Below, in pieces: positions 1-8,577 of a stretch of 64,000 nt of DNA. Every line of letters starts with the position of its first letter. Within the stretch, counting starts at the first letter, position 1. Source of the stretch: Pseudomonas putida (GTDB taxonomy: Bacteria; Pseudomonadota; Gammaproteobacteria; Pseudomonadales; Pseudomonadaceae); NCBI RefSeq assembly GCF_003228315.1, contig NZ_CP029693.1, positions 4,453,501 to 4,517,500 on the forward strand. The letters are read 5' to 3'. Position numbers and translations under genes: made by a program. The notes below the pieces were generated by a model. It was not told the DNA's origin, ran no database searches, and saw only the letters and a program-made list of their open reading frames with translations.

Positions 1-351
1 GACCAGTTTGTCGCCTTGCATGACGTCGGCCTCGACCACCAGGGCGCGACGGCCCGGGTGGATCACCCGGGCCGTGCACATCACCTCGCCGTCGGTGACG
101 GCGCGGATGTAGTTGATCTTGCACTCGATGGTCGCGCTCTGCTGGCCGAAGCCGTGGCTGCTGGAGCAGGCCAGCCCCATGGCAATGTCCACCAGGCTGA
201 ACAAGGCCCCGCCGTGCAGTTTGCCGGCGCGATTGCGCAGCTCAGGTTCCAGCACCAGGGCGACTTGCGCCACCCCGGTTTCCAGGCTGTGCAAACGGCA
301 ACCCAGCAGCTTGAAAAACGCGCTTTCGGTGTACCCGGCCGGGATGTCCAT
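1..351 (-). CDS. PaaI/hotdog-fold thioesterase, 3' part beyond the window
   Basis: Reading the complement from the ATG at 351-349 gives a protein beginning MDIPAGYTESAFFKLLG with the hotdog-thioesterase segment KLHGGALFSLVDIAMGLA. The HGG turn followed by the D of the hot-dog helix is the PaaI/YbgC-type acyl-CoA thioesterase signature. About 117 residues are visible and the end runs off the left edge. Its ATG overlaps the tex stop codon by one base (TGATG), so translation is probably coupled to tex. The substrate cannot be told from sequence; hydrolysis of a small or aromatic acyl-CoA is the family role. Confidence 0.8.
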   Translation of the reverse strand, partial: MDIPAGYTESAFFKLLGCRLHSLETGVAQVALVLEPELRNRAGKLHGGALFSLVDIAMGLACSSSHGFGQQSATIECKINYIRAVTDGEVMCTARVIHPGRRALVVEADVMQGDKLV

Positions 352-2675
352 CAGCGCTTCTTCAACTGCTTGGCGTTGGCGAACAGCGACGCCATGGCGT
401 TGTTGCTCGGAGCCGCCGTCGCGGTTTCCTTGCGGGGTGCGTTGTTCTGCGACTGGCGTGGCGCCGAGCCAGGACGAGCACCGCGAGCGCCATCGATTTT
501 CTCGCCCGGTGTGTCGCTCATGCGCATCGACAGGCCCACGCGTTTGCGCGGAATGTCGACTTCCATGACCTTCACCTTCACCACGTCGCCGGCCTTCACC
601 GCTTCACGCGGATCCTTGATGAACTTCTCCGAAAGTGCGGAGATGTGCACCAAACCGTCCTGATGCACGCCGATATCGACGAAAGCACCGAAGTTGGTCA
701 CGTTGGTCACGACGCCTTCGAGGATCATGCCCAGCTCCAGGTCCTTGAGGTCTTCGACGCCTTCCTGGAACTCGGCGGTCTTGAATTCCGGACGCGGGTC
801 ACGGCCCGGCTTTTCCAGCTCTTGCAGGATGTCGGTGACCGTTGGCAGACCGAAGGTCTCGTCGGTGAATTTCTTCGGATCGAGGCGTTTGAGGAACGCG
901 GCGTCGCCGATCAGCGAGCGGATGTCACGGTCGGTCTCGGCGGCAATGCGTTGCACCAGCGGATAGGCTTCCGGGTGCACGGCAGACGAGTCCAGCGGGT
1001 TTTCGCCGTTCATGACGCGCAGGAAGCCGGCGGCCTGTTCGAAGGTTTTTTCACCCAGGCGTGCGACTTTCTTCAGTGCAGCACGGGTCTTGAAGGCGCC
1101 GTGCTCGTCGCGGTGGCTGACGATGTTCTGCGCCAGGGTCGCATTGAGGCCGGAAATGCGCGCCAGCAGCGCCACGGACGCGGTGTTCACGTCCACGCCA
1201 ACGGCGTTCACGCAGTCCTCGACCACAGCGTCCAGGCCACGGGCCAGCTTCAGTTGCGACACGTCGTGCTGATACTGGCCGACACCGATGGATTTCGGAT
1301 CGATCTTCACCAGCTCCGCCAACGGATCCTGCAGGCGACGGGCAATCGACACCGCGCCGCGGATCGACACGTCCAGGTCCGGGAATTCCTTGGCCGCCAG
1401 TTCCGATGCCGAGTACACCGATGCGCCGGCCTCGGACACCATGACCTTGGTCATCTTCATGGCTGGGTATTTTTTGATCAGCTCAATGGCCAGCTTGTCG
1501 GTTTCGCGGCTGGCGGTGCCGTTACCGATGGCGATCAGGTCCACCGAATGCTTGGCGCACAGGGCGGCCAGGATGGCGATGGTCTGATCCCACTTGTTGT
1601 GCGGCACGTGCGGGTAAACGGTGGCGTGATCCAGCAACTTGCCGGTGGCATCGACCACGGCGACCTTGCAGCCGGTGCGCAGGCCCGGGTCGAGGCCCAG
1701 GGTGGCGCGTGGGCCGGCCGGAGCCGAGAGCAACAGGTCGTGCAGGTTGTGCGCGAATACGTTGATCGCTTCGGTTTCCGCGCCGTCGCGCAGTTCGCCC
1801 AGCAGGTCGGTTTCCAGGTGGGTGTAGAGCTTGACCTTCCAGGTCCAGCGCACCACTTCGCCCAGCCATTTGTCGGCCGGACGGTTCTGGTTCTGGATGC
1901 CGACGTGCTGGCCGATCATGCCTTCGCACGGGTGCATGGTGCCCGGCAGTTCATCGCCGACTTTCAGCGCGGAGCTGAGGATGCCTTCGTTGCGGCCACG
2001 GAAAATCGCCAGGGCACGGTGCGACGGCATGGTTTTCAGCGGTTCGTCGTGTTCGAAGTAGTCGCGGAACTTGGCGCCTTCCTCTTCCTTGCCGGCAATC
2101 ACGCGGGCACTGAGGATGGCTTCCTGCTTGAGGAAATTGCGCAACTTGTCCAGCAGGCTGGCGTCTTCGGCGAAGCGCTCCATCAGGATGTACTTGGAAC
2201 CCTCGAGGGCGGCCTTGACGTCGGCGACGCCTTTTTCGGTGTTGACGAAGCGTGCCGCTTCGGTTTCTGGGGTCAGGCTCGGGTCGTTGAACAGACCGTC
2301 GGCCAGCTCGCCGAGGCCGGCTTCCAGGGCGATCTGGCCCTTGGTGCGGCGCTTCTGCTTGTACGGCAGGTACAAGTCTTCGAGGCGGGTCTTGGTGTCG
2401 GCGAGCTTGATGTCGCGTTCAAGTTGCGGGGTCAGCTTGCCTTGCTCTTGAATGCTGGCAAGGATGCTGATGCGCCGTTCGTCGAGTTCTCGCAGGTAGC
2501 GCAGACGCTCTTCTAGATGACGCAATTGGGTGTCATCGAGGCTGCCGGTCACTTCTTTCCGGTAACGGGCGATGAAGGGAACGGTAGAGCCTTCATCGAG
2601 TAGCGCGACGGCCGCTTCGACCTGTTGTGGGCGTACGCCGAGTTCCTCGGCGATGCGGCTGTTGATGCTGTCCAT
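351..2675 (-). CDS. tex: Tex, S1-domain RNA-binding transcription accessory protein
   Basis: Encodes 774 residues from ATG 2675, preceded by an AGGTGG ribosome site; an upstream in-frame extension has no such site. Visible domains in order are the N-terminal helical Tex region (starts MDSINSRIAEELGV), a YqgF/RNase H-like segment (LGLDPGLRTGCKVAVVD, about 365-490), helix-hairpin-helix repeats (around NAVGVDVNTASVALLARISG, about 490-590), and a C-terminal S1 RNA-binding domain (VTNFGAFVDIGVHQDGLVH, about 640-710) with a basic tail. Tex is a conserved bacterial transcription/RNA-associated factor; it affects toxin gene expression in Bordetella, from which it was named. Its length matches the family. 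Divergent from ompR. Confidence 0.95.
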   Translation of the reverse strand: MDSINSRIAEELGVRPQQVEAAVALLDEGSTVPFIARYRKEVTGSLDDTQLRHLEERLRYLRELDERRISILASIQEQGKLTPQLERDIKLADTKTRLEDLYLPYKQKRRTKGQIALEAGLGELADGLFNDPSLTPETEAARFVNTEKGVADVKAALEGSKYILMERFAEDASLLDKLRNFLKQEAILSARVIAGKEEEGAKFRDYFEHDEPLKTMPSHRALAIFRGRNEGILSSALKVGDELPGTMHPCEGMIGQHVGIQNQNRPADKWLGEVVRWTWKVKLYTHLETDLLGELRDGAETEAINVFAHNLHDLLLSAPAGPRATLGLDPGLRTGCKVAVVDATGKLLDHATVYPHVPHNKWDQTIAILAALCAKHSVDLIAIGNGTASRETDKLAIELIKKYPAMKMTKVMVSEAGASVYSASELAAKEFPDLDVSIRGAVSIARRLQDPLAELVKIDPKSIGVGQYQHDVSQLKLARGLDAVVEDCVNAVGVDVNTASVALLARISGLNATLAQNIVSHRDEHGAFKTRAALKKVARLGEKTFEQAAGFLRVMNGENPLDSSAVHPEAYPLVQRIAAETDRDIRSLIGDAAFLKRLDPKKFTDETFGLPTVTDILQELEKPGRDPRPEFKTAEFQEGVEDLKDLELGMILEGVVTNVTNFGAFVDIGVHQDGLVHISALSEKFIKDPREAVKAGDVVKVKVMEVDIPRKRVGLSMRMSDTPGEKIDGARGARPGSAPRQSQNNAPRKETATAAPSNNAMASLFANAKQLKKR

Positions 2676-3036
2676 AAAACCACCTGACAAATTGTGAAAG
2701 CAGGCTCGCAGGTGCATCGTAGGGCCCTGGCGAGTCTGGTTGAGCGGTCTAGCCTGCACCGCTGCCTGGATCAAAAGGTATCCCGTTGACCCGTGAAATC
2801 GAACAATTACTGCCAGTGCCATGAAAAATAAAAGTTGGCCACCGGGTGTAACGATCAGACGTTGCCTGACACAAAAGGCCGCGCATTATAACCAGCGTTC
2901 GGTCATTCGGGGGCATCGCGGCCTGCAGGTGCAGGGGCCGGTTTTCTGGCGGTACAGGAAAAATCTGCTAACAATGCACACGGTGCGTATAACGGCAGCT
3001 AAGCCATAATGCGCGCCGAGCTAAAAGGAGCATCCA
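2676..3036. other. Divergent intergenic region between tex and ompR
   Basis: 361 bases without a gene, holding the control regions for tex (leftward) and ompR-envZ (rightward). A TATAAC hexamer at 2988-2993 sits 44 bases before the ompR ATG and could be its -10 element, but I see no convincing -35. The ompR ribosome site is AAAAGGAG at about 3023-3030. No repeat or RNA gene is evident. Confidence 0.4.
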
Positions 3037-3777
3037 ATGAGCAGCACTGCAAACATTGCTGAAGGCGAAAAAATTCTTATTGTTGACGACGACCCGGGCC
3101 TCAGCAGCCTGCTGGAGCGTTTTTTCGTCAGCAAGGGCTACCGCGCCCGTGCCGTACCGAACACTGAGCAAATGGACCGCCTGCTGGCGCGCGAAGTGTT
3201 CAACCTGGTCGTCCTCGACCTGATGCTGCCCGGCGAAGACGGCCTGACCGCTTGCCGCCGCCTGCGCGGTGCGAACAACCAGATCCCTATAATCATGCTG
3301 ACCGCCAAGGGCGACGAGCTGAGCCGCATCAAGGGCCTGGAACTGGGCGCCGACGATTACCTCGCCAAACCATTTAATCCCGATGAGCTGATGGCCCGCG
3401 TCAAGGCCGTCCTGCGCCGTCAGTCGGCCCCGGTGCCAGGCGCACCGGGCAGCGAAGACGAAAGCGTGACCTTCGGTGACTACGAACTGTCCCTGGCAAC
3501 CCGCGAGCTCAAGCGCGGTGAAGAAGTGCACATGCTCACCACCGGTGAGTTCGCGGTACTCAAGGCGCTGGTGATGAATGCCCGTCAGCCACTGACCCGC
3601 GACAAACTGATGAACCTGGCCCGTGGCCGTGAGTGGGATGCCCTTGAGCGTTCCATCGACGTGCAGATTTCCCGCCTGCGCCGGATGATCGAACCCGATC
3701 CGTCCAAGCCGCGTTATATCCAGACCGTCTGGGGCGTGGGTTACGTGTTCGTGCCGGACGGCGCCGCCACCAAGTGA
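3037..3777 (+). CDS. ompR: Osmolarity response regulator OmpR
   Basis: 246-residue two-component response regulator. The N-terminal receiver domain (about 10-128) shows the acidic pair in ILIVDDDPG, the phospho-acceptor Asp61 in VVLDLMLPGEDG, a conserved Thr in MLTAKGDE and the Lys of YLAKPFNPDEL. The C-terminal winged-helix DNA-binding domain (about 145-240) ends with the family pattern RYIQTVWGVGYVF. It pairs with the histidine kinase at 3892-5205 to control porins and envelope genes in response to osmolarity or acid. It is cytoplasmic and binds DNA as a phosphorylated dimer. The ATG follows a good AAAAGGAG site. Confidence 0.95.
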   Translation: MSSTANIAEGEKILIVDDDPGLSSLLERFFVSKGYRARAVPNTEQMDRLLAREVFNLVVLDLMLPGEDGLTACRRLRGANNQIPIIMLTAKGDELSRIKGLELGADDYLAKPFNPDELMARVKAVLRRQSAPVPGAPGSEDESVTFGDYELSLATRELKRGEEVHMLTTGEFAVLKALVMNARQPLTRDKLMNLARGREWDALERSIDVQISRLRRMIEPDPSKPRYIQTVWGVGYVFVPDGAATK

Positions 3778-3785
3778 CCGGCCCA

Positions 3786-3874
3786 TTGCAGGAGCGGGTC
3801 GGCGGTTGAAAGGTCAGATGACCTTGGCCGCAGACTCGCGACCTGCAATATGCGAGCATCGCTCGTTCCTGCAA
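3786..3874. repeat. Inverted repeat between ompR and envZ
   Basis: TTGCAGGAGCG at 3786-3796 and CGTTCCTGCAA at 3864-3874 form an inverted repeat with one mismatch, enclosing about 67 bases. It fills most of the 114-base ompR-envZ gap. It could be a degenerate REP element or a hairpin that lowers read-through or stabilises the ompR end of the message. Confidence 0.5.
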
Positions 3875-3891
3875 GTGTGTAGCGCCTATCC

Positions 3892-5205
3892 ATGAAAACC
3901 CCGGTTTGGTTTCCTCAGAGTTTCTTCTCCCGCACCCTTTGGCTGGTGCTCATCGTCGTTCTGTTTTCCAAGGCACTGACCCTGGTTTATCTGTTGATGA
4001 ACGAAGACGTGCTGGTGGACCGTCAGTACAGCCACGGCGTCGCCCTGACGCTACGTGCCTACTGGGCAGCGGATGAAAACAACCGCGACAAGATTGCCGA
4101 AGCTGCCACCTTGATTCGCGTGGTAGGGGCCGGTGTGCCGGAAGGCGAGCAACATTGGCCTTACAGCGAAATCTATCAACGGCAGATGCAGGCCGAGCTG
4201 GGGGCCGACACCGAGGTGCGATTGCGCATGCACACGCCTCCGGCATTGTGGGTGCGAGCGCCAAGCCTGGGTGATGGCTGGCTGAAAGTGCCGTTGTATC
4301 CGCATCCGCTGCGTGGTCAGAAAATCTGGAATGTGCTGGGCTGGTTCCTGGCCATCGGTTTGTTGTCCACAGCGTCGGCATGGATCTTTGTCAGTCAGCT
4401 CAACCAACCCCTCAAACGCCTGGTCTACGCCGCCCGGCAACTCGGCCAGGGTCGCAGCGTGCGTCTACCGATCAGCGATACGCCCAGTGAGATGACCGAG
4501 GTGTATCGCGCCTTCAACCAGATGGCCGAAGATGTCGAACAGGCCGGTCGCGAGCGTGAGCTGATGTTGGCCGGGGTATCCCATGACCTGCGTACGCCGC
4601 TGACCCGCTTGCGCCTGTCACTGGAGCTGATGGGCGATCGCAGCGACCTGACGGACGACATGGTCCGCGATATCGAAGACATGGATGCGATCCTCGACCA
4701 ATTCCTGGCCTTTATCCGCGATGGCCGTGATGAGTCGGTCGAGGAGGTGGACCTGAGCGATCTGGTCCGCGAAGTCGCCGCACCGTACAACCAGATGGAA
4801 GAAAAAGTGCACCTGCGGCTGGAGCCGATCCAGCCGTTTCCGTTGCGTCGGGTGTCGATGAAGCGGTTGCTGAACAACCTGATCGGCAATGCGTTGCACC
4901 ACGCGGGCAGTGGCGTGGAAGTGGCCGCTTACGTCTCCGGTGACACTGCCGCTCCCTATGTGGTGTTGAGCGTGATGGACCGTGGCGCCGGCATCGATCC
5001 GGCGGAACTGGAAGCGATCTTCAACCCCTTCACCCGTGGCGATCGTGCCCGGGGTGGCAAGGGTACGGGGTTGGGCCTGGCGATTGTGAAGCGGATTGCT
5101 TCGATGCATGGCGGCAATGTTGAATTGCGCAACCGTGAGGGCGGAGGGCTGGAAGCTCGGGTCAGGTTGCCGCTGGGTTTGATGTTGCCGCGGGATGCGG
5201 TTTAA
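3892..5205 (+). CDS. envZ: Osmosensor histidine kinase EnvZ
   Basis: 437-residue inner-membrane sensor kinase. A first membrane segment (LWLVLIVVLFSKALTLVYLL, about 14-36) is followed by a periplasmic loop, a second membrane segment (LGWFLAIGLLSTASAWIF, about 146-166), a HAMP linker, then the dimerisation domain with phospho-acceptor His231 in GVSHDLRTPLTRLR. The catalytic ATPase domain follows, with the N box (LLNNLIGNALHHAG), G1 (DRGAGI) and G2 (GGKGTGLGLAIV). It phosphorylates and dephosphorylates OmpR. It lies 114 bases after ompR, unlike the tight coupling in enteric bacteria; an inverted repeat lies between them. Confidence 0.93.
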   Translation: MKTPVWFPQSFFSRTLWLVLIVVLFSKALTLVYLLMNEDVLVDRQYSHGVALTLRAYWAADENNRDKIAEAATLIRVVGAGVPEGEQHWPYSEIYQRQMQAELGADTEVRLRMHTPPALWVRAPSLGDGWLKVPLYPHPLRGQKIWNVLGWFLAIGLLSTASAWIFVSQLNQPLKRLVYAARQLGQGRSVRLPISDTPSEMTEVYRAFNQMAEDVEQAGRERELMLAGVSHDLRTPLTRLRLSLELMGDRSDLTDDMVRDIEDMDAILDQFLAFIRDGRDESVEEVDLSDLVREVAAPYNQMEEKVHLRLEPIQPFPLRRVSMKRLLNNLIGNALHHAGSGVEVAAYVSGDTAAPYVVLSVMDRGAGIDPAELEAIFNPFTRGDRARGGKGTGLGLAIVKRIASMHGGNVELRNREGGGLEARVRLPLGLMLPRDAV

Positions 5206-5210
5206 CGGCT

Positions 5211-5287
5211 AAAAAAGATCGCAGCCTGTGGCAGCTCTACAGGGTACGCATTCCCATGTAGGAACTGCCGCAGGCTGCGATCTTTTG
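5211..5287. repeat. REP-type palindrome, likely bidirectional terminator
   Basis: AAAAGATCGCAGCCTG near the left end pairs with CAGGCTGCGATCTTTT near the right end, enclosing a smaller CAGC/GTAG-type core. A- and T-runs on both flanks let it end transcription of both convergent genes, envZ and rimK. The sequence resembles the REP family common in fluorescens-group intergenic spaces. Confidence 0.75.
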
Positions 5288-5289
5288 CT

Positions 5290-6195
5290 TCAACCCTTCC
5301 CTTTGGTCCGGGTCATGTTCGGCCCACCATTCTTCTCCAGGTGCTCGATGATGATCCCCGCCACGTTCTTGCCCGTGGTGGTCTCGATGCCTTCAAGACC
5401 CGGCGACGAGTTCACTTCCATCACCAGCGGTCCGTGATTGGAGCGCAGGATATCCACGCCCGCTACCGTCAGGCCCATGACCTTCGCTGCGCGCAAGGCG
5501 GTCATGCGCTCTTCCGGCGTGATCTTGATCAGGCTGGCGCTGCCGCCGCGATGCAGGTTGGAACGAAACTCGCCGGGCTTGGCCTGGCGTTTCATCGCGG
5601 CAATCACCTTGTCGCCCACCACGAAGCAGCGAATATCAGCGCCGCCGGCCTCCTTGATGTACTCCTGAACCATGATGTTCTGCTTGAGGCCCATGAAGGC
5701 CTCGATCACCGATTCCGCCGCCGTCGCGGTTTCGCACAGCACCACGCCAATACCTTGGGTACCTTCCAGCACTTTGATGACCAACGGCGCACCGTTGACC
5801 ATCGCAATCAGGTCGGGAATGTCGTCGGGGGAGTGGGCGAACCCGGTCACCGGCAGGCCGATTCCACGGCGTGACAGCAATTGCAGCGAACGAAGCTTGT
5901 CCCGCGAGCGGGCAATGGCCACCGACTCATTGAGGGGAAACACACCCATCATTTCAAACTGGCGCAACACTGCGCAGCCATAAAACGTCACGGATGCCCC
6001 GATCCGAGGGATCACCGCATCGAACCCTTCCAGCGGTTTGCCGCGATAGTGGATTTGCGGCTTGTGGCTGGCGATGTTCATGTAGGCACGAAGGGTATCG
6101 ACCACCACCATTTCATGGCCGCGTTCAATGCCGGCTTCGACCAGGCGGCGGGTGGAATACAGACGCGGGTTACGCGACAGCACAGCGATCTTCAT
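5290..6195 (-). CDS. rimK: Ribosomal protein S6 glutamate ligase RimK
   Basis: 301-residue ATP-grasp ligase that adds glutamate residues to the C-terminus of ribosomal protein S6, altering ribosome function and translation. It shows the RimK start (MKIAVLSRNPRLYSTRRLVE), the nucleotide-binding LVIKVLEGTQGIGVVL segment, and the metal/ATP site LVMEVNSSPGLEGIE near the C-terminus. Length matches the family. Its ATG at 6195 overlaps the rimB stop (ATGA), so the two are co-translated. In P. fluorescens SBW25, RimA, RimB and c-di-GMP are reported to modulate RimK activity; that is family knowledge, not visible here. Confidence 0.95.
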   Translation of the reverse strand: MKIAVLSRNPRLYSTRRLVEAGIERGHEMVVVDTLRAYMNIASHKPQIHYRGKPLEGFDAVIPRIGASVTFYGCAVLRQFEMMGVFPLNESVAIARSRDKLRSLQLLSRRGIGLPVTGFAHSPDDIPDLIAMVNGAPLVIKVLEGTQGIGVVLCETATAAESVIEAFMGLKQNIMVQEYIKEAGGADIRCFVVGDKVIAAMKRQAKPGEFRSNLHRGGSASLIKITPEERMTALRAAKVMGLTVAGVDILRSNHGPLVMEVNSSPGLEGIETTTGKNVAGIIIEHLEKNGGPNMTRTKGKG

Positions 6196-6671
6196 GCAAC
6201 ACCTGTGGAAGAGGTAGATACCGGGAACACCGGCTTGTCTTGTACATATTTAATGCCCGGATTGACCACCAACTGGCCTTCGATCAGGGCTTTGGAACCG
6301 AGTAGCAGGCGATAACGCATGGATTTGCGGCAGGCGAGCGTGAACTCGACCCGCCAGACCCGATCACCGAGGGCCAATGTGGTGCTGATCACGTATCGCA
6401 CCTGCGCGTGACCGTTGGAGCTCTTGATGGTTTTTTTTGTTACCAGCGGCGCTTCGCAGCGACGGTGACGCAGTTGCACCACCGTGCCCAGGTGCGCCGT
6501 GAAGCGCACCCATTGCTCGCCATCGCGGTCGAATACTTCGATGTCGGTGGCATGCAGGCTGGAGGTGCTGGCGCCGGTGTCGATTTTTGCCCGCAGGCCC
6601 GCGACTCCCAGATCCGGGAGCGCCACCCACTCGCGCAGACCGACAACGGTCAAATGGTCAAATGTCTTCAA
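6192..6671 (-). CDS. rimB: RimB, retropepsin-like aspartyl protease
   Basis: 159-residue protein with the retropepsin active-site signature in AKIDTGASTSSLHA (about 28-41), the usual mark of the family annotated as ATP-dependent zinc protease/RimB. The partner in Pseudomonas is RimK, whose start overlaps this stop. The start appears to be TTG (6671-6669): a TGA lies three codons upstream in frame and no nearby ATG fits the conserved N-terminus MKTFDHLTVVGLREWV. Only a weak purine stretch precedes it. No rimA-like gene precedes rimB; the next gene upstream is divergent hslR. Confidence 0.85.
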   Translation of the reverse strand: MKTFDHLTVVGLREWVALPDLGVAGLRAKIDTGASTSSLHATDIEVFDRDGEQWVRFTAHLGTVVQLRHRRCEAPLVTKKTIKSSNGHAQVRYVISTTLALGDRVWRVEFTLACRKSMRYRLLLGSKALIEGQLVVNPGIKYVQDKPVFPVSTSSTGVA

Positions 6672-6886
6672 ATTTGCTCAACCGGTAGAAACCGCGGTGG
6701 CCAGAGGCGGCCGAATTCGCGGTATTCACGCAGAATAATGGTTCAAAGGCGACAGATATCTACGGACCCGATTTCCTGTTTCCCAAGGAGGTTAGGAAAT
6801 GTCGGCATTGTAATCCGGGGTCACGTAATTTTTCGTACGACAGAACGGTAGTACAGTTCACCAATATTTCAGAACGAGGAAATCCC

Positions 6887-7291
6887 ATGGCACAAAAAAA
6901 CGAAGAGGACGACAAAGTCCGCCTCGATAAATGGTTGTGGGCTGCACGTTTCTACAAGACACGCGCCCTGGCCAAGGCCGCGATCGAAAGTGGCAAGGTG
7001 CATCACCGGGGCGAGCGCTGCAAGCCGGGCAAGGAGCCGCGTATCGGTGATGAGTTCGAGATTCGTACCGGTTTCGATGAGCGCACGGTAGTGGTCCAGG
7101 CATTGTCGATCGTGCGCCGCGGCGCGCCGGAAGCACAGACGCTGTACACCGAAACCGAGGCCAGCATCGCCAAACGCGAAGCCGCGGCGGCCCAGCGCAA
7201 GGCCGGCGCCCTGGGGGTGAGCACCGACGGCAAGCCGAGCAAGAAGCAGCGGCGGGACCTGTTCAAGTTTCGCGGCAGCAGCAACGAATAG
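6887..7291 (+). CDS. hslR: Ribosome-associated heat shock protein Hsp15 (S4 domain)
   Basis: 134-residue basic protein with an N-terminal S4 RNA-binding domain (VRLDKWLWAARFYKTRALAK, about 11-70) and a lysine/arginine-rich tail (KPSKKQRRDLFKFRG). Hsp15 binds free 50S subunits carrying a nascent chain and helps recycle stalled ribosomes after heat shock. It precedes hslO by 202 bases, the conserved heat-shock pairing. The ATG follows AACGAGGAAATCCC, with AGGA spaced about eight bases. Confidence 0.92.
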   Translation: MAQKNEEDDKVRLDKWLWAARFYKTRALAKAAIESGKVHHRGERCKPGKEPRIGDEFEIRTGFDERTVVVQALSIVRRGAPEAQTLYTETEASIAKREAAAAQRKAGALGVSTDGKPSKKQRRDLFKFRGSSNE

Positions 7292-7493
7292 GCGCAATTG
7301 GAGCCCTTTGTCCGCGACCTACTTGCAATTGTCCGGACGAGTAACCATATCGGGGGATTCCCCAACGGCGTAACGAGCAAAAACCAGCCGCTCGTCGAAT
7401 ATCGCTACGGCACCCGACCCCATGGGCCATAAAGAGGGCCTGCGGCGTCAGCGGCGTTGAATTCCATCTTTCACCATTCAGATACTCAGACTT

Positions 7494-8396
7494 ATGACCG
7501 ACCTACCGGATACCGACTTCACTCAACGCTTCATCTTCGATGACAGCGACACCCGTGGCGAAATGGTTTCGCTGGAACTCAGCTACGCCGAAGTCCTCGC
7601 CAAGCACGCCTATCCGGAGCCGGTCGCGCAACTGCTCGGCGAACTGATGGCGGCCGCGTCGCTGCTGGTCGGCACCCTGAAGTTCGATGGGCTGCTGATC
7701 CTCCAGGCCCGCTCCGAAGGCCCGATCCCGCTGCTGATGATCGAGTGCTCCAGCGAGCGCGACATCCGTGGCCTGGCCCGTTACGAGGCGGACCGCATCG
7801 CGCCCGATGCGACCCTGTCCGACCTGATGCCGGATGGCTCGCTGACCTTGACCATCGACCCACGGCAGGGCCAGCGCTATCAGGGTGTCGTTGATCTCGA
7901 CGGCGAGAACCTGTCCGAGTGCTTCACCAACTACTTCGTCATGTCCCAGCAGATTGGCACGCGCATCACGCTCTGCGCCGATGGCCGTCGTGCCCGGGGC
8001 ATCCTGTTGCAGCAACTGCCTGCCGACCGCATCAAGGACGAGGAAGAGCGCGCCGCCAACTGGCAGCACCTGTCTGCGCTGACCGGGACGCTGACTGTCG
8101 ATGAGCTGTTGAGTCTGGATAACGAAACCGTTCTTCATCGTCTCTACCACGAAGAGCAGGTTCGCCTGTTCGATGTGCAGAAACTGCGCTTCCGCTGCAG
8201 TTGCTCCCGCGAACGTTCGGCCAATGCCCTGGTCAGTCTGGGAATGGAAGACGCGCAAAACCTGGTGGTCGAACACGGTGGTCATATCGAAATCGACTGC
8301 CAGTTCTGCAACCAGCAATACCTGTTCGATGCGGCCGATGTCGCTCAATTGTTCGCCGGAGCGGGTGTCGATACGCCGTCAGATACCCGTCACTAA
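7494..8396 (+). CDS. hslO: Redox-regulated chaperone Hsp33
   Basis: 300-residue cytoplasmic holdase. The N-terminal core begins MTDLPDTDFTQRFIFDD. The C-terminal redox switch carries the four zinc-binding cysteines as CSC (in FRCSCSRERS, about 228-236) and CxxC (in DCQFCNQQYLF, about 263-273). Under reducing conditions these bind zinc; oxidation to disulfides unfolds the domain and activates the chaperone. Length and motif spacing are typical. Follows hslR and precedes pckA. Confidence 0.95.
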   Translation: MTDLPDTDFTQRFIFDDSDTRGEMVSLELSYAEVLAKHAYPEPVAQLLGELMAAASLLVGTLKFDGLLILQARSEGPIPLLMIECSSERDIRGLARYEADRIAPDATLSDLMPDGSLTLTIDPRQGQRYQGVVDLDGENLSECFTNYFVMSQQIGTRITLCADGRRARGILLQQLPADRIKDEEERAANWQHLSALTGTLTVDELLSLDNETVLHRLYHEEQVRLFDVQKLRFRCSCSRERSANALVSLGMEDAQNLVVEHGGHIEIDCQFCNQQYLFDAADVAQLFAGAGVDTPSDTRH

Positions 8397-8577
8397 AACG
8401 GTTCAGCGCAGGTAAATTCACTGGCCAGTGCCGGAATAACGCCGTTACGACGGGAGGGCCCTACTCTTTTTGGGCATTTCTGGCATAATCCGGGCCACTT
8501 TTTTCGCGGTAGTAGTGCACGACTTTCTACTACAAAACGTTTGGAGCACACTCGGCCACTGGCCGACGGGGAAACTC

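Noticed and set aside
645..2516. A 623-residue reading frame antisense to tex
   Set aside because: It is the mirror of the tex coding frame in GC-rich DNA, has no ribosome site and no recognisable protein.
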